DNA of 64,000 bases from an uncultured Roseburia sp. (GTDB lineage: Bacteria; Bacillota; Clostridia; Lachnospirales; Lachnospiraceae), in assembly GCA_945787015.1 (NCBI GenBank), contig CALZGM010000001.1:124001-188000 (forward strand). Direction: 5' to 3'. The position numbers and the translations under genes are program-made. Of this stretch, positions 26,534 to 34,200 are shown piece after piece. Positions within the stretch are counted from its first letter, which is position 1. Every line of letters begins with the position of its first letter. The notes beneath the pieces were generated by a model. That model did no database searches, was not told where the DNA came from, and was given only the letters and a program-made list of their open reading frames with translations.

Positions 26534-28020
26534 AACGTTTAAATGAAAAGTTTTTCTCATGGTTTATGCTTGCCATAATTATAATCTGTTTTATACCAAT
26601 ATACTTATATGCATACTATACGGTTCCGCTGGCAGACGATTTTTGTATGGCAGGTCCGTCTTATAGAGCATGGATTGAGACCGGAAGTATGTGGCAGGTG
26701 ATTGCAGTGGCATGGAAAGAGTCTGTATATCAGTATATGACATGGGCCGGTGAGTATATATGTATGTTTTTGCAGGCTTTACCAATTGGATTGGGTGATT
26801 ACAGACTATACTTTTTGTCTTCCTGGGTTATCGTAAGTATTTTCATATTTTCAGTATACTACGCAGGAAAAGTCTTTTTGAAAGATTACCTGAAAGCAAG
26901 TACTCAAAAGAGCTTTATCATTACCTCTATTTTACTTCTTTATATGGTGACTTTTTTGCCTGAGGTTTATGATGCATTTTATTGGTATACAACGTCAGTG
27001 TCTTATACGCTTTCATTTGCTGTGAAATTAATGCTGGTAGCAGGAATATTTAAAAGCCTTTTTGTTACTGAAAAAGTCTCTAAAACGAAAATTGTGCTTT
27101 TCATCCTACTTGCATTTGCATCCGCAGGATTTGAATGCAGTTTTTCACAGACTAGCTTCTTTTTGGTAATGAGTGCTTTCATGGTGATTTCTTTCTGCAA
27201 GAAAAGAAAAAAGCAATTGGCGGTTATGTACTGGATAGCAACGACCGTAGGCTGGGGTGTTGCATTGCTTGCACCGGGGAATATGGCACGTCAGAATAGT
27301 AATTATGGCGGGACTACCGGCGTTGTTTCTGTCATATGGGAATCTTTACATAGAGGTATTGACGGAATCAGTGATAATATGAATATTGTGCTGCTATTGG
27401 TAACGTTATTGATTTTGCCGATTACTTATAGAATTGTGAAGGAATATGAGGGTGAATTCCGACTTCCCGGTTTACTTAGTTTATATTCTATTGCAGTATA
27501 TGCATCTATATACGCACCATGGGTTTTTTCGAGAGGAATTGAAGCACCGAGTCCATATGGTGGAGATTCGGGTTATGTAAGAAATGTTTTTTGGATGACG
27601 TTTGTCCTATTATGGTTTATAAACATAATTTATTGGACCGGTTGGTTTACAAAAACTTTTCGTGTGAAGCTGCGGGAGGAAAAGGTTGAAAGAAGGATAA
27701 GCATAAATGTGGTATATTATGGTGTATTACTGTTATTGCTATCATTTTGGAGTGTAAAGCTGGAGCATATCATGGAATATACAAGTCCGCGATTATTGTG
27801 GCATATTGCAAATGGAAATGCAAAGGCATATTACACGGCAATGGAAGGAAGAGAGGAACTTTTACTCGACAATCCGGAAGAAGTTATCATAGTGCCGAAG
27901 ATAGAAATGCCAATTCCGACCAGAGGTGCCGGAGATATTTCAGCAGATGAGACTTACTGGGTGAACGAAGGAGTAAAAGCATACTACAAACTAAAATACG
28001 GAGTTAAGACTGAGGAGTAA
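26527..28020 (+). CDS. Polytopic membrane protein, DUF6056/GT-C-like
   Basis: 497 aa with about ten to eleven membrane segments and a short soluble C-terminal tail. The first extracellular loop contains VPLADDFCMAG followed by a WAGEY..MF pattern, recalling the acidic-pair loop of GT-C and GtrII-type glycosyltransferases; I associate this layout with the DUF6056 family. Its start overlaps the ATP-grasp stop. Likely role: transfer of a sugar from a polyprenyl-phosphate donor outside the cell, using donors made and flipped by neighbouring gene products. This is inference from topology and context. Confidence 0.65.
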   Translation: MLERLNEKFFSWFMLAIIIICFIPIYLYAYYTVPLADDFCMAGPSYRAWIETGSMWQVIAVAWKESVYQYMTWAGEYICMFLQALPIGLGDYRLYFLSSWVIVSIFIFSVYYAGKVFLKDYLKASTQKSFIITSILLLYMVTFLPEVYDAFYWYTTSVSYTLSFAVKLMLVAGIFKSLFVTEKVSKTKIVLFILLAFASAGFECSFSQTSFFLVMSAFMVISFCKKRKKQLAVMYWIATTVGWGVALLAPGNMARQNSNYGGTTGVVSVIWESLHRGIDGISDNMNIVLLLVTLLILPITYRIVKEYEGEFRLPGLLSLYSIAVYASIYAPWVFSRGIEAPSPYGGDSGYVRNVFWMTFVLLWFINIIYWTGWFTKTFRVKLREEKVERRISINVVYYGVLLLLLSFWSVKLEHIMEYTSPRLLWHIANGNAKAYYTAMEGREELLLDNPEEVIIVPKIEMPIPTRGAGDISADETYWVNEGVKAYYKLKYGVKTEE

Positions 28021-28024
28021 GATC

Positions 28025-29152
28025 ATGATCGATTTTAATGTGCCTCCATGTGTAGGTACTGAGATGGACTATATTAAAGATGCAATAGCAAAAAGAAAAA
28101 TTTGTGGGGATGGTGAATACACAAAAAAATGTTCTGTATGGTTGGAGGAAAAAACCAAATCACCCAAAGTACTATTGACAACATCTTGTACGCATGCCAC
28201 AGAGATGGCTGCCTTATTATGCGAAATTGAGCCGGGAGACGAGGTGATTATGCCTTCTTTTACCTTTGTTTCAACCGCGGACGCCTTTGTACTACGCGGA
28301 GCGAAGGTTGTATTTGTAGATATCAGACCGGATACAATGAATATTGATGAAAAGCTGATTGAAGCAGCGATTACTCCTAAAACAAAGGCGATTGTACCGG
28401 TGCACTATGCCGGGGTAGCCTGTGAAATGGATACAATTATGGATATTGCAAGGCGGTACCAATTGTATGTAGTGGAGGATGCCGCACAGGGTTTGATGAG
28501 TTCTTATAAGGGCAAAGCGTTGGGTACCATCGGTGACTTTGGATGCATTAGTTTTCATGAGACCAAAAATTACTCCATGGGAGAAGGAGGAGCTCTTTTG
28601 ATTGCGGACAAGAACAAAGTGGAAGATGCGGAAATTTTACGCGAAAAAGGAACAAATCGAAGTAAATTCTTTCGAGGTCAAATTGATAAATATACTTGGA
28701 TGAATTATGGATCATCTTATTTGCCGAGCGAATTAAATGCAGCGTATTTATGGGGACAATTAGAAGTAGCAGATAAAATAAATGATAACCGTATGACTGC
28801 ATGGAACTACTATTATAGTGAACTGGAAGAATTACAGAAACGTGGGACAATAGAACTACCGGTTGTTCCAAAAGAATGTATACACAATGCCCACATGTTT
28901 TATATCAAAGCAGGAAACTTAGAGGAACGAAGCAGATTGATTCAGTATATGAATGAGCGGGATGTGAATTGTGTGTTTCATTATATACCATTACATTCGT
29001 CACCGGCAGGGAGAAAGTTTGGAAGATTTGAAGGAGAAGACGTATATACAACAAAAGAGAGCGAAAGGTTAATGCGTCTTCCGATGTATTATGGAATTAC
29101 AGAAAAAGAAACGGAAAAAGTTGTAAAGACACTTAAAGATTTTTATAAATAA
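28025..29152 (+). CDS. DegT/DnrJ/EryC1 sugar aminotransferase (WecE/RffA-like)
   Basis: 375 aa. It begins FNVPPCVGTEMDYI, has SCTHATEMAALL, MPSFTFVSTADAFVLRG, VVEDAAQG and FHETKNYSMGEGGA with the PLP lysine at 181, all characteristic of the WecE/RffA branch that makes dTDP-4-amino-4,6-dideoxygalactose from the 4-keto sugar. No dTDP-glucose synthesis genes lie nearby, so the 4-keto precursor must be made elsewhere. Last gene of the operon; five bases separate it from the previous stop. The amino group could be the target of the ATP-grasp ligase. Confidence 0.87.
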   Translation: MIDFNVPPCVGTEMDYIKDAIAKRKICGDGEYTKKCSVWLEEKTKSPKVLLTTSCTHATEMAALLCEIEPGDEVIMPSFTFVSTADAFVLRGAKVVFVDIRPDTMNIDEKLIEAAITPKTKAIVPVHYAGVACEMDTIMDIARRYQLYVVEDAAQGLMSSYKGKALGTIGDFGCISFHETKNYSMGEGGALLIADKNKVEDAEILREKGTNRSKFFRGQIDKYTWMNYGSSYLPSELNAAYLWGQLEVADKINDNRMTAWNYYYSELEELQKRGTIELPVVPKECIHNAHMFYIKAGNLEERSRLIQYMNERDVNCVFHYIPLHSSPAGRKFGRFEGEDVYTTKESERLMRLPMYYGITEKETEKVVKTLKDFYK

Positions 29153-29261
29153 GAAGAGTTGTCATGAATGATTCCAACAAAGAAGCATATATTTCTTCCC
29201 ATATTCACCATAATATGGTAAGATAAATTTATGAATAAAAAATAATTGAGAGGTACAAATC

Positions 29262-30395
29262 GTGAAGAAAAGAAGTTTAGTTATTGGGTTATTACTGATG
29301 TGTACACTTACGCTTGGCGCATGTGGTAAAGAAGATACCAAGCAGCCGGTGTCATCGAACACAGAAGTATCCTCAGAGGGAGCATCTACGGAAACTGGTA
29401 CAGAGATCTCTACAGAGGGATCAATATCAGCAGAAGTAATCAAAGAGGACGAGATTCCATCAGGAATGGTAGTTAGTGATTTGACGGGTGAGTTCATCGC
29501 TGCAGATTTGGAAAAACAGAGACCAGTCGCTGTTATGATTGATAACGAGAAGACAGCATTGCCGCATTATGGACTGACCAAAGCAGATATTGTTTATGAG
29601 ATGATAAACAGTACCGAGAATAACCGTGTAACCCGTTTTATGGCGCTAGTAAAGGACTGGGATGCAATCGAACAGCTTGGAAATGTACGTAGTGCCAGAG
29701 CAACAAACTGTAAGCTTGCCATGGAGTGGAATGCAATCCTTTGCCATGATGGAGGTCCATTCTATATTAATGAATACACATCATTACCGAGCTTGGACAA
29801 CCTTAGCGGCGGCTTCAGTCGTATTCCTAACGGAAAAGCATATGAGTTTACAGAATATATCAGCACGGGCGAGGTCGCTAAGAGATTAAAAGCAAATAAT
29901 ATTGAAGTCGAATATAATAACCATTATGAGGGTACCCATTTCTTATGGTCAAATGAAGTAGAGTTTAAAGATGCAGAGGATGCGACCAGTGTTGCACTTC
30001 CGTTCCCGCATAACTCTTCTGAATTAAAATACAGCGAAGAAGACCAGTTATATTACTACTCTGAGTATGGTGCACCACACTTAGATCCGGGAAATGGAAA
30101 TGCTCAGCTTTGCTTTAAGAATGTGCTTATTCAGGAAGCAGACATGTTTACACATTTGGTTGATGGCGAAAACCCTGATCAGAATGGTTATATGTATTAT
30201 CAGTTAGAGAATTCTTCCGGAGAGGGTTACTATTTGCTGAATGGTAAAGTGGTTCCTATCACATGGAAGAAGGGAAGCCTTACCAGCCCGACACAGTATT
30301 TTGATGCATATGGAAATGAGTTGGTATTGAATGTTGGTAAAACCTATATTGCAATTGTTCCTTCTGATTCCTGGAGAGATGTAGAAATTAAATAA
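29262..30395 (+). CDS. DUF3048 domain lipoprotein (YerB-like)
   Basis: 377 aa. A lipoprotein signal peptide ends in LTLGAC with the lipid-attachment Cys at 21, followed by a Ser/Thr/Glu-rich linker (22-75). The DUF3048 domain starts at RPVAVMIDNEKTALPHYGL and includes GNVRSARATNC and LCHDGGP. Members of this family are surface lipoproteins of Gram-positive bacteria with no settled function. The start is GTG 29262, with GAGAGG eight bases upstream. A strong terminator follows, so it forms a single-gene unit after the envelope operon. Confidence 0.87.
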   Translation: MKKRSLVIGLLLMCTLTLGACGKEDTKQPVSSNTEVSSEGASTETGTEISTEGSISAEVIKEDEIPSGMVVSDLTGEFIAADLEKQRPVAVMIDNEKTALPHYGLTKADIVYEMINSTENNRVTRFMALVKDWDAIEQLGNVRSARATNCKLAMEWNAILCHDGGPFYINEYTSLPSLDNLSGGFSRIPNGKAYEFTEYISTGEVAKRLKANNIEVEYNNHYEGTHFLWSNEVEFKDAEDATSVALPFPHNSSELKYSEEDQLYYYSEYGAPHLDPGNGNAQLCFKNVLIQEADMFTHLVDGENPDQNGYMYYQLENSSGEGYYLLNGKVVPITWKKGSLTSPTQYFDAYGNELVLNVGKTYIAIVPSDSWRDVEIK

Positions 30396-30404
30396 AGCAG
30401 TTAT

Positions 30405-30447
30405 AAGAACCTTTGGCGCAGAAGTAAGTGTCAAAGGTTCTTTTTTT
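30405..30447 (+). terminator. Rho-independent terminator after the DUF3048 gene
   Basis: AAGAACCTTTG (30405-30415) pairs with CAAAGGTTCTT (30432-30442), followed by a T run to 30447. The stem is perfect over 11 bp and the loop is 16 nt. Confidence 0.92.
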
Positions 30448-30529
30448 ACAAAAAATGCTCGGAAACTAAGAAAAAATTGTAAAAAGTTCTTGAAAAATAA
30501 GGGAAAATGTTAGATTATATTATAAAGAA

Positions 30530-30639
30530 CGCGAAAATTATTGCATTTGTAGAACAAAAGTGGTAAATTGTATATACATACGTAGTACTACTACAATTAT
30601 AATTTTGCAATATTTTCGCGCGAAAAAGAATGTTATAAT
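30530..30639 (+). promoter_or_regulatory. Candidate BlaI operator/promoter region with nested inverted repeats
   Basis: Upstream of the BlaI-like gene lies an inverted repeat whose arms are 30530-30545 (CGCGAAAATTATTGCA) and 30606-30620 (TGCAATATTTTCGCG), differing by one extra T. Between them sits the perfect 10-bp palindrome GTAGTACTAC (30582-30591), which resembles BlaI/MecI half-sites (ACTAC/GTAGT). The right arm also overlaps the 14-bp palindrome TTTTCGCGCGAAAA (30613-30626). A TATAAT at 30634-30639 is a possible -10 box, though no -35 box stands at the right distance. The arrangement suggests autoregulation by the BlaI-like protein. Confidence 0.5.
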
Positions 30640-30657
30640 TGTGGGAGGAAATTTATA

Positions 30658-31035
30658 ATGGATCCAAATGAAATTTCAGTATGTGAGAAAATGATAATGA
30701 AGGTAATCTGGGACGCGGATAATGATTTAGACCTGATGACAGTAACGGCAAGGGTGAACGAAGAGTTCGGAAAGACCTGGAAGATTCAGACGGTTGCTAC
30801 CTTCCTGACCCGTTTACAGAAGAAGGGCTTTATTGATATTTATCGTATTGGCAGATATTCTCATTATCATCCGATTGTGGAGAAGAACGATTTCAAAATG
30901 AGCACAGTAAAAGAGAATATCAAGTTTTTTGACAAAGGAAGTATCAGCGCATTTGTCTGCGGTTTATTCGACAATGTGAAGTTAACAGAAAAGGATAAGG
31001 AATTGATTCGTAAGAAGATAGATGAATTGGACTAG
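30658..31035 (+). CDS. BlaI/MecI/CopY-family transcriptional repressor
   Basis: 125 aa winged-helix repressor. ISVCEKMIMKVIWDAD starts the first helix, and WKIQTVATFLTRLQKKGFI is the recognition-helix region usual for BlaI/MecI, followed by an IGRYSHYHPIV wing and a C-terminal dimerisation helix. GGAGG stands nine bases before the ATG. The last codons overlap the BlaR1-like gene, so the two form a sensor-repressor pair. By family precedent, proteolysis set off by the membrane partner releases DNA binding. Target genes other than its own are not apparent. Confidence 0.88.
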   Translation: MDPNEISVCEKMIMKVIWDADNDLDLMTVTARVNEEFGKTWKIQTVATFLTRLQKKGFIDIYRIGRYSHYHPIVEKNDFKMSTVKENIKFFDKGSISAFVCGLFDNVKLTEKDKELIRKKIDELD

Positions 31036-32431
31036 TATCTTAAGTCAGATATTTTTCTGTGTACTCGTTACCACTGCAACCGGTAGCGTGATGCTTGTGA
31101 TATGGTTTTTCTGTAGCTTATTTTTACGTAAATGGAATCCGGACCTAGTTTATTACATGCTTCGTTGGGTAGTAATTATGTTTTTGCTACCCATTACCTA
31201 TGTGGCAATCATGCAAAACTACAACAGGAGTTATGTACGAGAGGTGAATGGAGTTCCCAGAATGATGTATGTGCTGAATACGAATACAGACGTCTACCAT
31301 GGGATTGCGATTCTATGGATACTGACAATGCTGTTCGTAGCAGCTATCTTCTTAAAAAGTAAAGTGACACAGCATCTTGTTTGTAAAATGAACTTCGATG
31401 ATGGCGATTCTTTTACACAGTCGGAATTTGATCGTATTAAAGAAGTATTAGGGATAAAAGGCCGTGTGGAATTACTTTGTAATGATAGCGCAAGAGCGAA
31501 GTCTCCGTTTGTATATGGTATATGGAAGCGGAAGGTGGTTCTGCCCTATATGGATTATACACCGGAACAGGTGAAAGTAGTATTTTATCACGAACTGAGC
31601 CATATCAAGAAGAGCGATATTGTATTCCGTTATCTGATGATGCTGGCAGTTGCTGTAAACAGTCTCAATCCTTTGGCGTATGTGCTGCTCTATGTAGTCA
31701 CGGAATGGAGTGAAAGAGACTGCGATGCAAAAGCGATTGAAGCCTTGGAAAAGGAAGACATTCATACGAAGCAGTATTACGATATCATCTGGCAGCTGAT
31801 GGAGACCGATCCGCAAAAACACATGATGGTTACCTTCCCTATGCTTCATGGAAAGAGAAATGTCATGTATAGGAGGATGGACTTTATGGAAAAGTACAGA
31901 AAAAACGTAAAAAAGATTACAAAACCATTAACCATGGCTTTAGTCATGGTGTTTGCACTGCTTAGCACGGTGACTGCGTATGGAGCAGGTCTGGAAATTG
32001 CGAAGGCTAGTGATGATGAATTGAAGAAGACACAGAATGTAAGTCAGTATGGTGTGTTTGAAAAAACCGAAGGCTGGTCAGAGGAAATGTTCATTCCGGC
32101 GAGTGATGTTCCGAATATAGTTTACATTAATGATGGAATTATGACACTTAGTGGAGGAAGTATTGATTGGAACGTTCCTACAGGAACCAGATATGTGACC
32201 ACCTCTATATACATGGCGAAAGGAACAAAAGTACAGATTGCATGCACTGCGACACCAGATGATTGTACCTATTGGTTTGGCATAATGCATGCAAACAGCG
32301 ATTGCGACGTTGTGGAAGGTAGTGGTTCGGGTGCACATGATTTTACGATTTCATCAAGTGGCTATTACCGCATTATGGTAGAAAACAGAAGCTCACAGCA
32401 GATTCATGTAATGGGAAACTATCAATATTAA
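31022..32431 (+). CDS. BlaR1/M56-family membrane metalloprotease sensor with non-penicillin-binding C-terminus
   Basis: 469 aa. Membrane segments lie near 8-35, 45-65 and 95-112, a cytoplasmic M56 protease domain carries HELSH at 190-194, and a further membrane segment lies around 300-325. In BlaR1/MecR1 a penicillin-binding domain of about 250 residues would follow. Here the exterior part is only about 145 residues, rich in Ser, Gly, Thr and aromatic residues, with no SxxK motif, so it is unlikely to sense beta-lactams covalently. It should cleave or trigger cleavage of the BlaI-like repressor on sensing another envelope signal. Confidence 0.85.
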   Translation: MNWTSILSQIFFCVLVTTATGSVMLVIWFFCSLFLRKWNPDLVYYMLRWVVIMFLLPITYVAIMQNYNRSYVREVNGVPRMMYVLNTNTDVYHGIAILWILTMLFVAAIFLKSKVTQHLVCKMNFDDGDSFTQSEFDRIKEVLGIKGRVELLCNDSARAKSPFVYGIWKRKVVLPYMDYTPEQVKVVFYHELSHIKKSDIVFRYLMMLAVAVNSLNPLAYVLLYVVTEWSERDCDAKAIEALEKEDIHTKQYYDIIWQLMETDPQKHMMVTFPMLHGKRNVMYRRMDFMEKYRKNVKKITKPLTMALVMVFALLSTVTAYGAGLEIAKASDDELKKTQNVSQYGVFEKTEGWSEEMFIPASDVPNIVYINDGIMTLSGGSIDWNVPTGTRYVTTSIYMAKGTKVQIACTATPDDCTYWFGIMHANSDCDVVEGSGSGAHDFTISSSGYYRIMVENRSSQQIHVMGNYQY

Positions 32432-32455
32432 TTATTAAGTACGATTTTTATAAGA

Positions 32456-32501
32456 AACGTCATTAAAATGAACTCTTCATTCATTTTAATGACGTTTTTT
32501 T
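32456..32501 (+). terminator. Rho-independent terminator after the BlaR1-like gene
   Basis: AACGTCATTAAAATGA (32456-32471) pairs with TCATTTTAATGACGTT (32481-32496), a perfect 16-bp stem, followed by a T run. Confidence 0.93.
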
Positions 32502-32531
32502 CACTTTTTTATTTCTATATCTATTTTCCTA

Positions 32532-32630
32532 TTTACAATTTTCTACACGCGTAATATAGTAGATATGTCCGTTTTATCAATAAAACTGTATGAAGCAGCA
32601 GAGGCAGTATTTTTTTATTGTTTCTGCTGC
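32532..32630 (+). promoter_or_regulatory. Promoter and leader hairpin of the zinc-ribbon gene
   Basis: TTTACA (32532-32537) and TATAGT (32555-32560) are separated by 17 bp, a good housekeeping-sigma promoter. The about 95-nt leader contains GCAGCAGA (32595-32602) pairing with TCTGCTGC (32623-32630), a stable hairpin without a following T run, so it is more likely structural or stabilising than a terminator. Confidence 0.6.
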
Positions 32631-32663
32631 AAAATGCAAATGGCAGGAAGTAGAGGATAGGAT

Positions 32664-32882
32664 ATGCTGAAAGTGTTTATATGTCCGAATTGCGGATGGA
32701 TGCGTGTGGTATCCAGAAGAAAACAGGTGGAATGCTTTAAGTGCGGGCAGTGGCAGATGACAATGTCGCGCATTGATTTTGTGCAATATACTTCCATGAC
32801 AGAGCAGGAACGCAAGGATTATGCGGAGGGATGGCTATATATACATAATAAGGAATATAGAAGGAATAGTCTAAAGAAATAA
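32664..32882 (+). CDS. Small zinc-ribbon protein, unknown function
   Basis: 72 aa. Two Cys pairs, CPNC (residues 7-10) and CFKC (24-27), form a zinc ribbon; between them is an RRKQVE stretch. The C-terminal half (SMTEQERKDYAEGWLYIHNKEY) is helical and charged. AGAGGATAGG precedes the ATG. It stands alone with its own promoter between the BlaR1-like and LCP genes, and no partner is apparent. Confidence 0.7.
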   Translation: MLKVFICPNCGWMRVVSRRKQVECFKCGQWQMTMSRIDFVQYTSMTEQERKDYAEGWLYIHNKEYRRNSLKK

Positions 32883-32919
32883 TTAAGATTTGTGATAGGG
32901 GCTTTTTAAGAAAAACAAG

Positions 32920-32948
32920 TTGTGCTTTCTATGGTTTTGTTGTATTAT
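32920..32948 (+). promoter_or_regulatory. Promoter of the LCP-family gene
   Basis: TTGTGC (32920-32925) and TATTAT (32943-32948) with a 17-bp spacer, about 60 bases before the start codon at 33011; TTAGGAGATGG serves as the ribosome-binding site. Confidence 0.6.
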
Positions 32949-33010
32949 TATATTTATGATGTAGTTGGTTTCAAGTAGAAATCAAAAGAAAAATCATTAG
33001 GAGATGGAAA

Positions 33011-34087
33011 ATGAGTAGTGGACAACGAAGAAGAAATACAAAATCAGGAAAGAACAGACAACGGAATAAAATTATCCTGATTATTGTCGAATTAATTGTA
33101 TTGGTGGTTTTGGCAGTTGTATTGTATGCAGTATCAAAGCTTAGCAAGATTGAGAAAACAGAGATTAAACAGGAAGATGTTATTGTAAATGAGGATATTG
33201 AGTCCGAAACCGTAGAAGTAATGAACAACTTTAGAACCATTGCTGTATTCGGTCTGGATAATCGTTCAAACGGTAATTTAAGTTCCGGTAACAGTGATGT
33301 CATTATTTTAGTTTCAATTAATAACGATACACAGGAAGTAAAGATGTGCTCTGTATATCGTGACACATATTTAGACGTTGGAAGCGGTAAGTTTAGAAAA
33401 TGTAATGCAGCTTATACAAAGGGACCGGAAGTAGCCATTTCCATGCTGAATAAGAATTTAGATTTAAATATTACGGACTATGTAACGGTTGACTTTAATG
33501 CAGTTGTTAACTGCGTTGATTTGTTGGGAGGCATTGAACTTACAATTACAGATGAAGAAGCAGAACTTATGTATGGATACATGTATGAGATTAATAAGCT
33601 GACCGGTCACAACTCTGAAGTGCCGAAAAAAGGCGGAACTTATCTCATGGATGGTGTACAGGCGACTGCATATGCGCGTATTCGTTATACAGCCGGTGAT
33701 GATTATAAGAGAACAGAACGTCAGCGTACGGTTATCATGAAGATGGCTGAAAAAGCACAGAAATCCAGTCTGACTACTATTAATAAGGTGATTGATGAAG
33801 TATTCGGAGATATTGAGACAAGCTTTAGCAATGCGGATTTAATTTCATTGGCAGCAGAAGTGTTTAATTATAAGATTACAGGAAGTGCAGGATTCCCGTT
33901 TACAAAGAATACGATTACACTGGGATCAAAGGGCAATGTCGTTGCGCCATGTACCTTAGAGTCCAATGTTACTGAGTTACACAAGTTCTTATTTGATAAT
34001 AATGAATATGTACCATCTGCGACAGTAAAAGCAAATAGTAAGAAGATTGAAAGCGATACCGGTTACGGTGAATCAGATGGGTATTAA
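33011..34087 (+). CDS. LytR-CpsA-Psr (LCP) family cell-wall polymer ligase
   Basis: 358 aa. A basic N-terminus and one membrane anchor (about 20-43) are followed by the extracellular LCP domain: FGLDNRSNG near 82, NSDVIILVSIN, SVYRDTYLDVG near 118 with the Arg/Asp pair, KCNAAYTKGP, VTVDFNAVVNCVDLLGGIEL near 159 and YARIRYTAGDDYKRTERQR near 222. LCP enzymes attach undecaprenyl-linked polymers (teichoic acids, capsule) to peptidoglycan. It is a single-gene unit with its own promoter and terminator and is a plausible final step for the polymers made in this window. Confidence 0.92.
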   Translation: MSSGQRRRNTKSGKNRQRNKIILIIVELIVLVVLAVVLYAVSKLSKIEKTEIKQEDVIVNEDIESETVEVMNNFRTIAVFGLDNRSNGNLSSGNSDVIILVSINNDTQEVKMCSVYRDTYLDVGSGKFRKCNAAYTKGPEVAISMLNKNLDLNITDYVTVDFNAVVNCVDLLGGIELTITDEEAELMYGYMYEINKLTGHNSEVPKKGGTYLMDGVQATAYARIRYTAGDDYKRTERQRTVIMKMAEKAQKSSLTTINKVIDEVFGDIETSFSNADLISLAAEVFNYKITGSAGFPFTKNTITLGSKGNVVAPCTLESNVTELHKFLFDNNEYVPSATVKANSKKIESDTGYGESDGY

Positions 34088-34105
34088 AAGATAGAAGTTA
34101 TGATG

Positions 34106-34136
34106 AGCTGAGCACAGAATGTGCTCAGCTTTTTTT
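34106..34136 (+). terminator. Rho-independent terminator after the LCP gene
   Basis: AGCTGAGCACA (34106-34116) and TGTGCTCAGCT (34120-34130) form a perfect 11-bp stem with a 3-nt loop and a T run. Confidence 0.93.
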
Positions 34137-34141
34137 ATCAG

Positions 34142-34170
34142 TTGAAGAAATAAGTACGCGGAATTATAAT
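34142..34170 (+). promoter_or_regulatory. Promoter of the STAND-like gene
   Basis: TTGAAG (34142-34147) and TATAAT (34165-34170), spacer 17 bp, directly after the LCP terminator and about 30 bases before the start codon. AAAAGGAG is the ribosome-binding site. The gene therefore has an independent, apparently constitutive promoter. Confidence 0.7.
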
Positions 34171-34200
34171 TACATTAGTAGAGAAAAAGGAGCGTTACCT

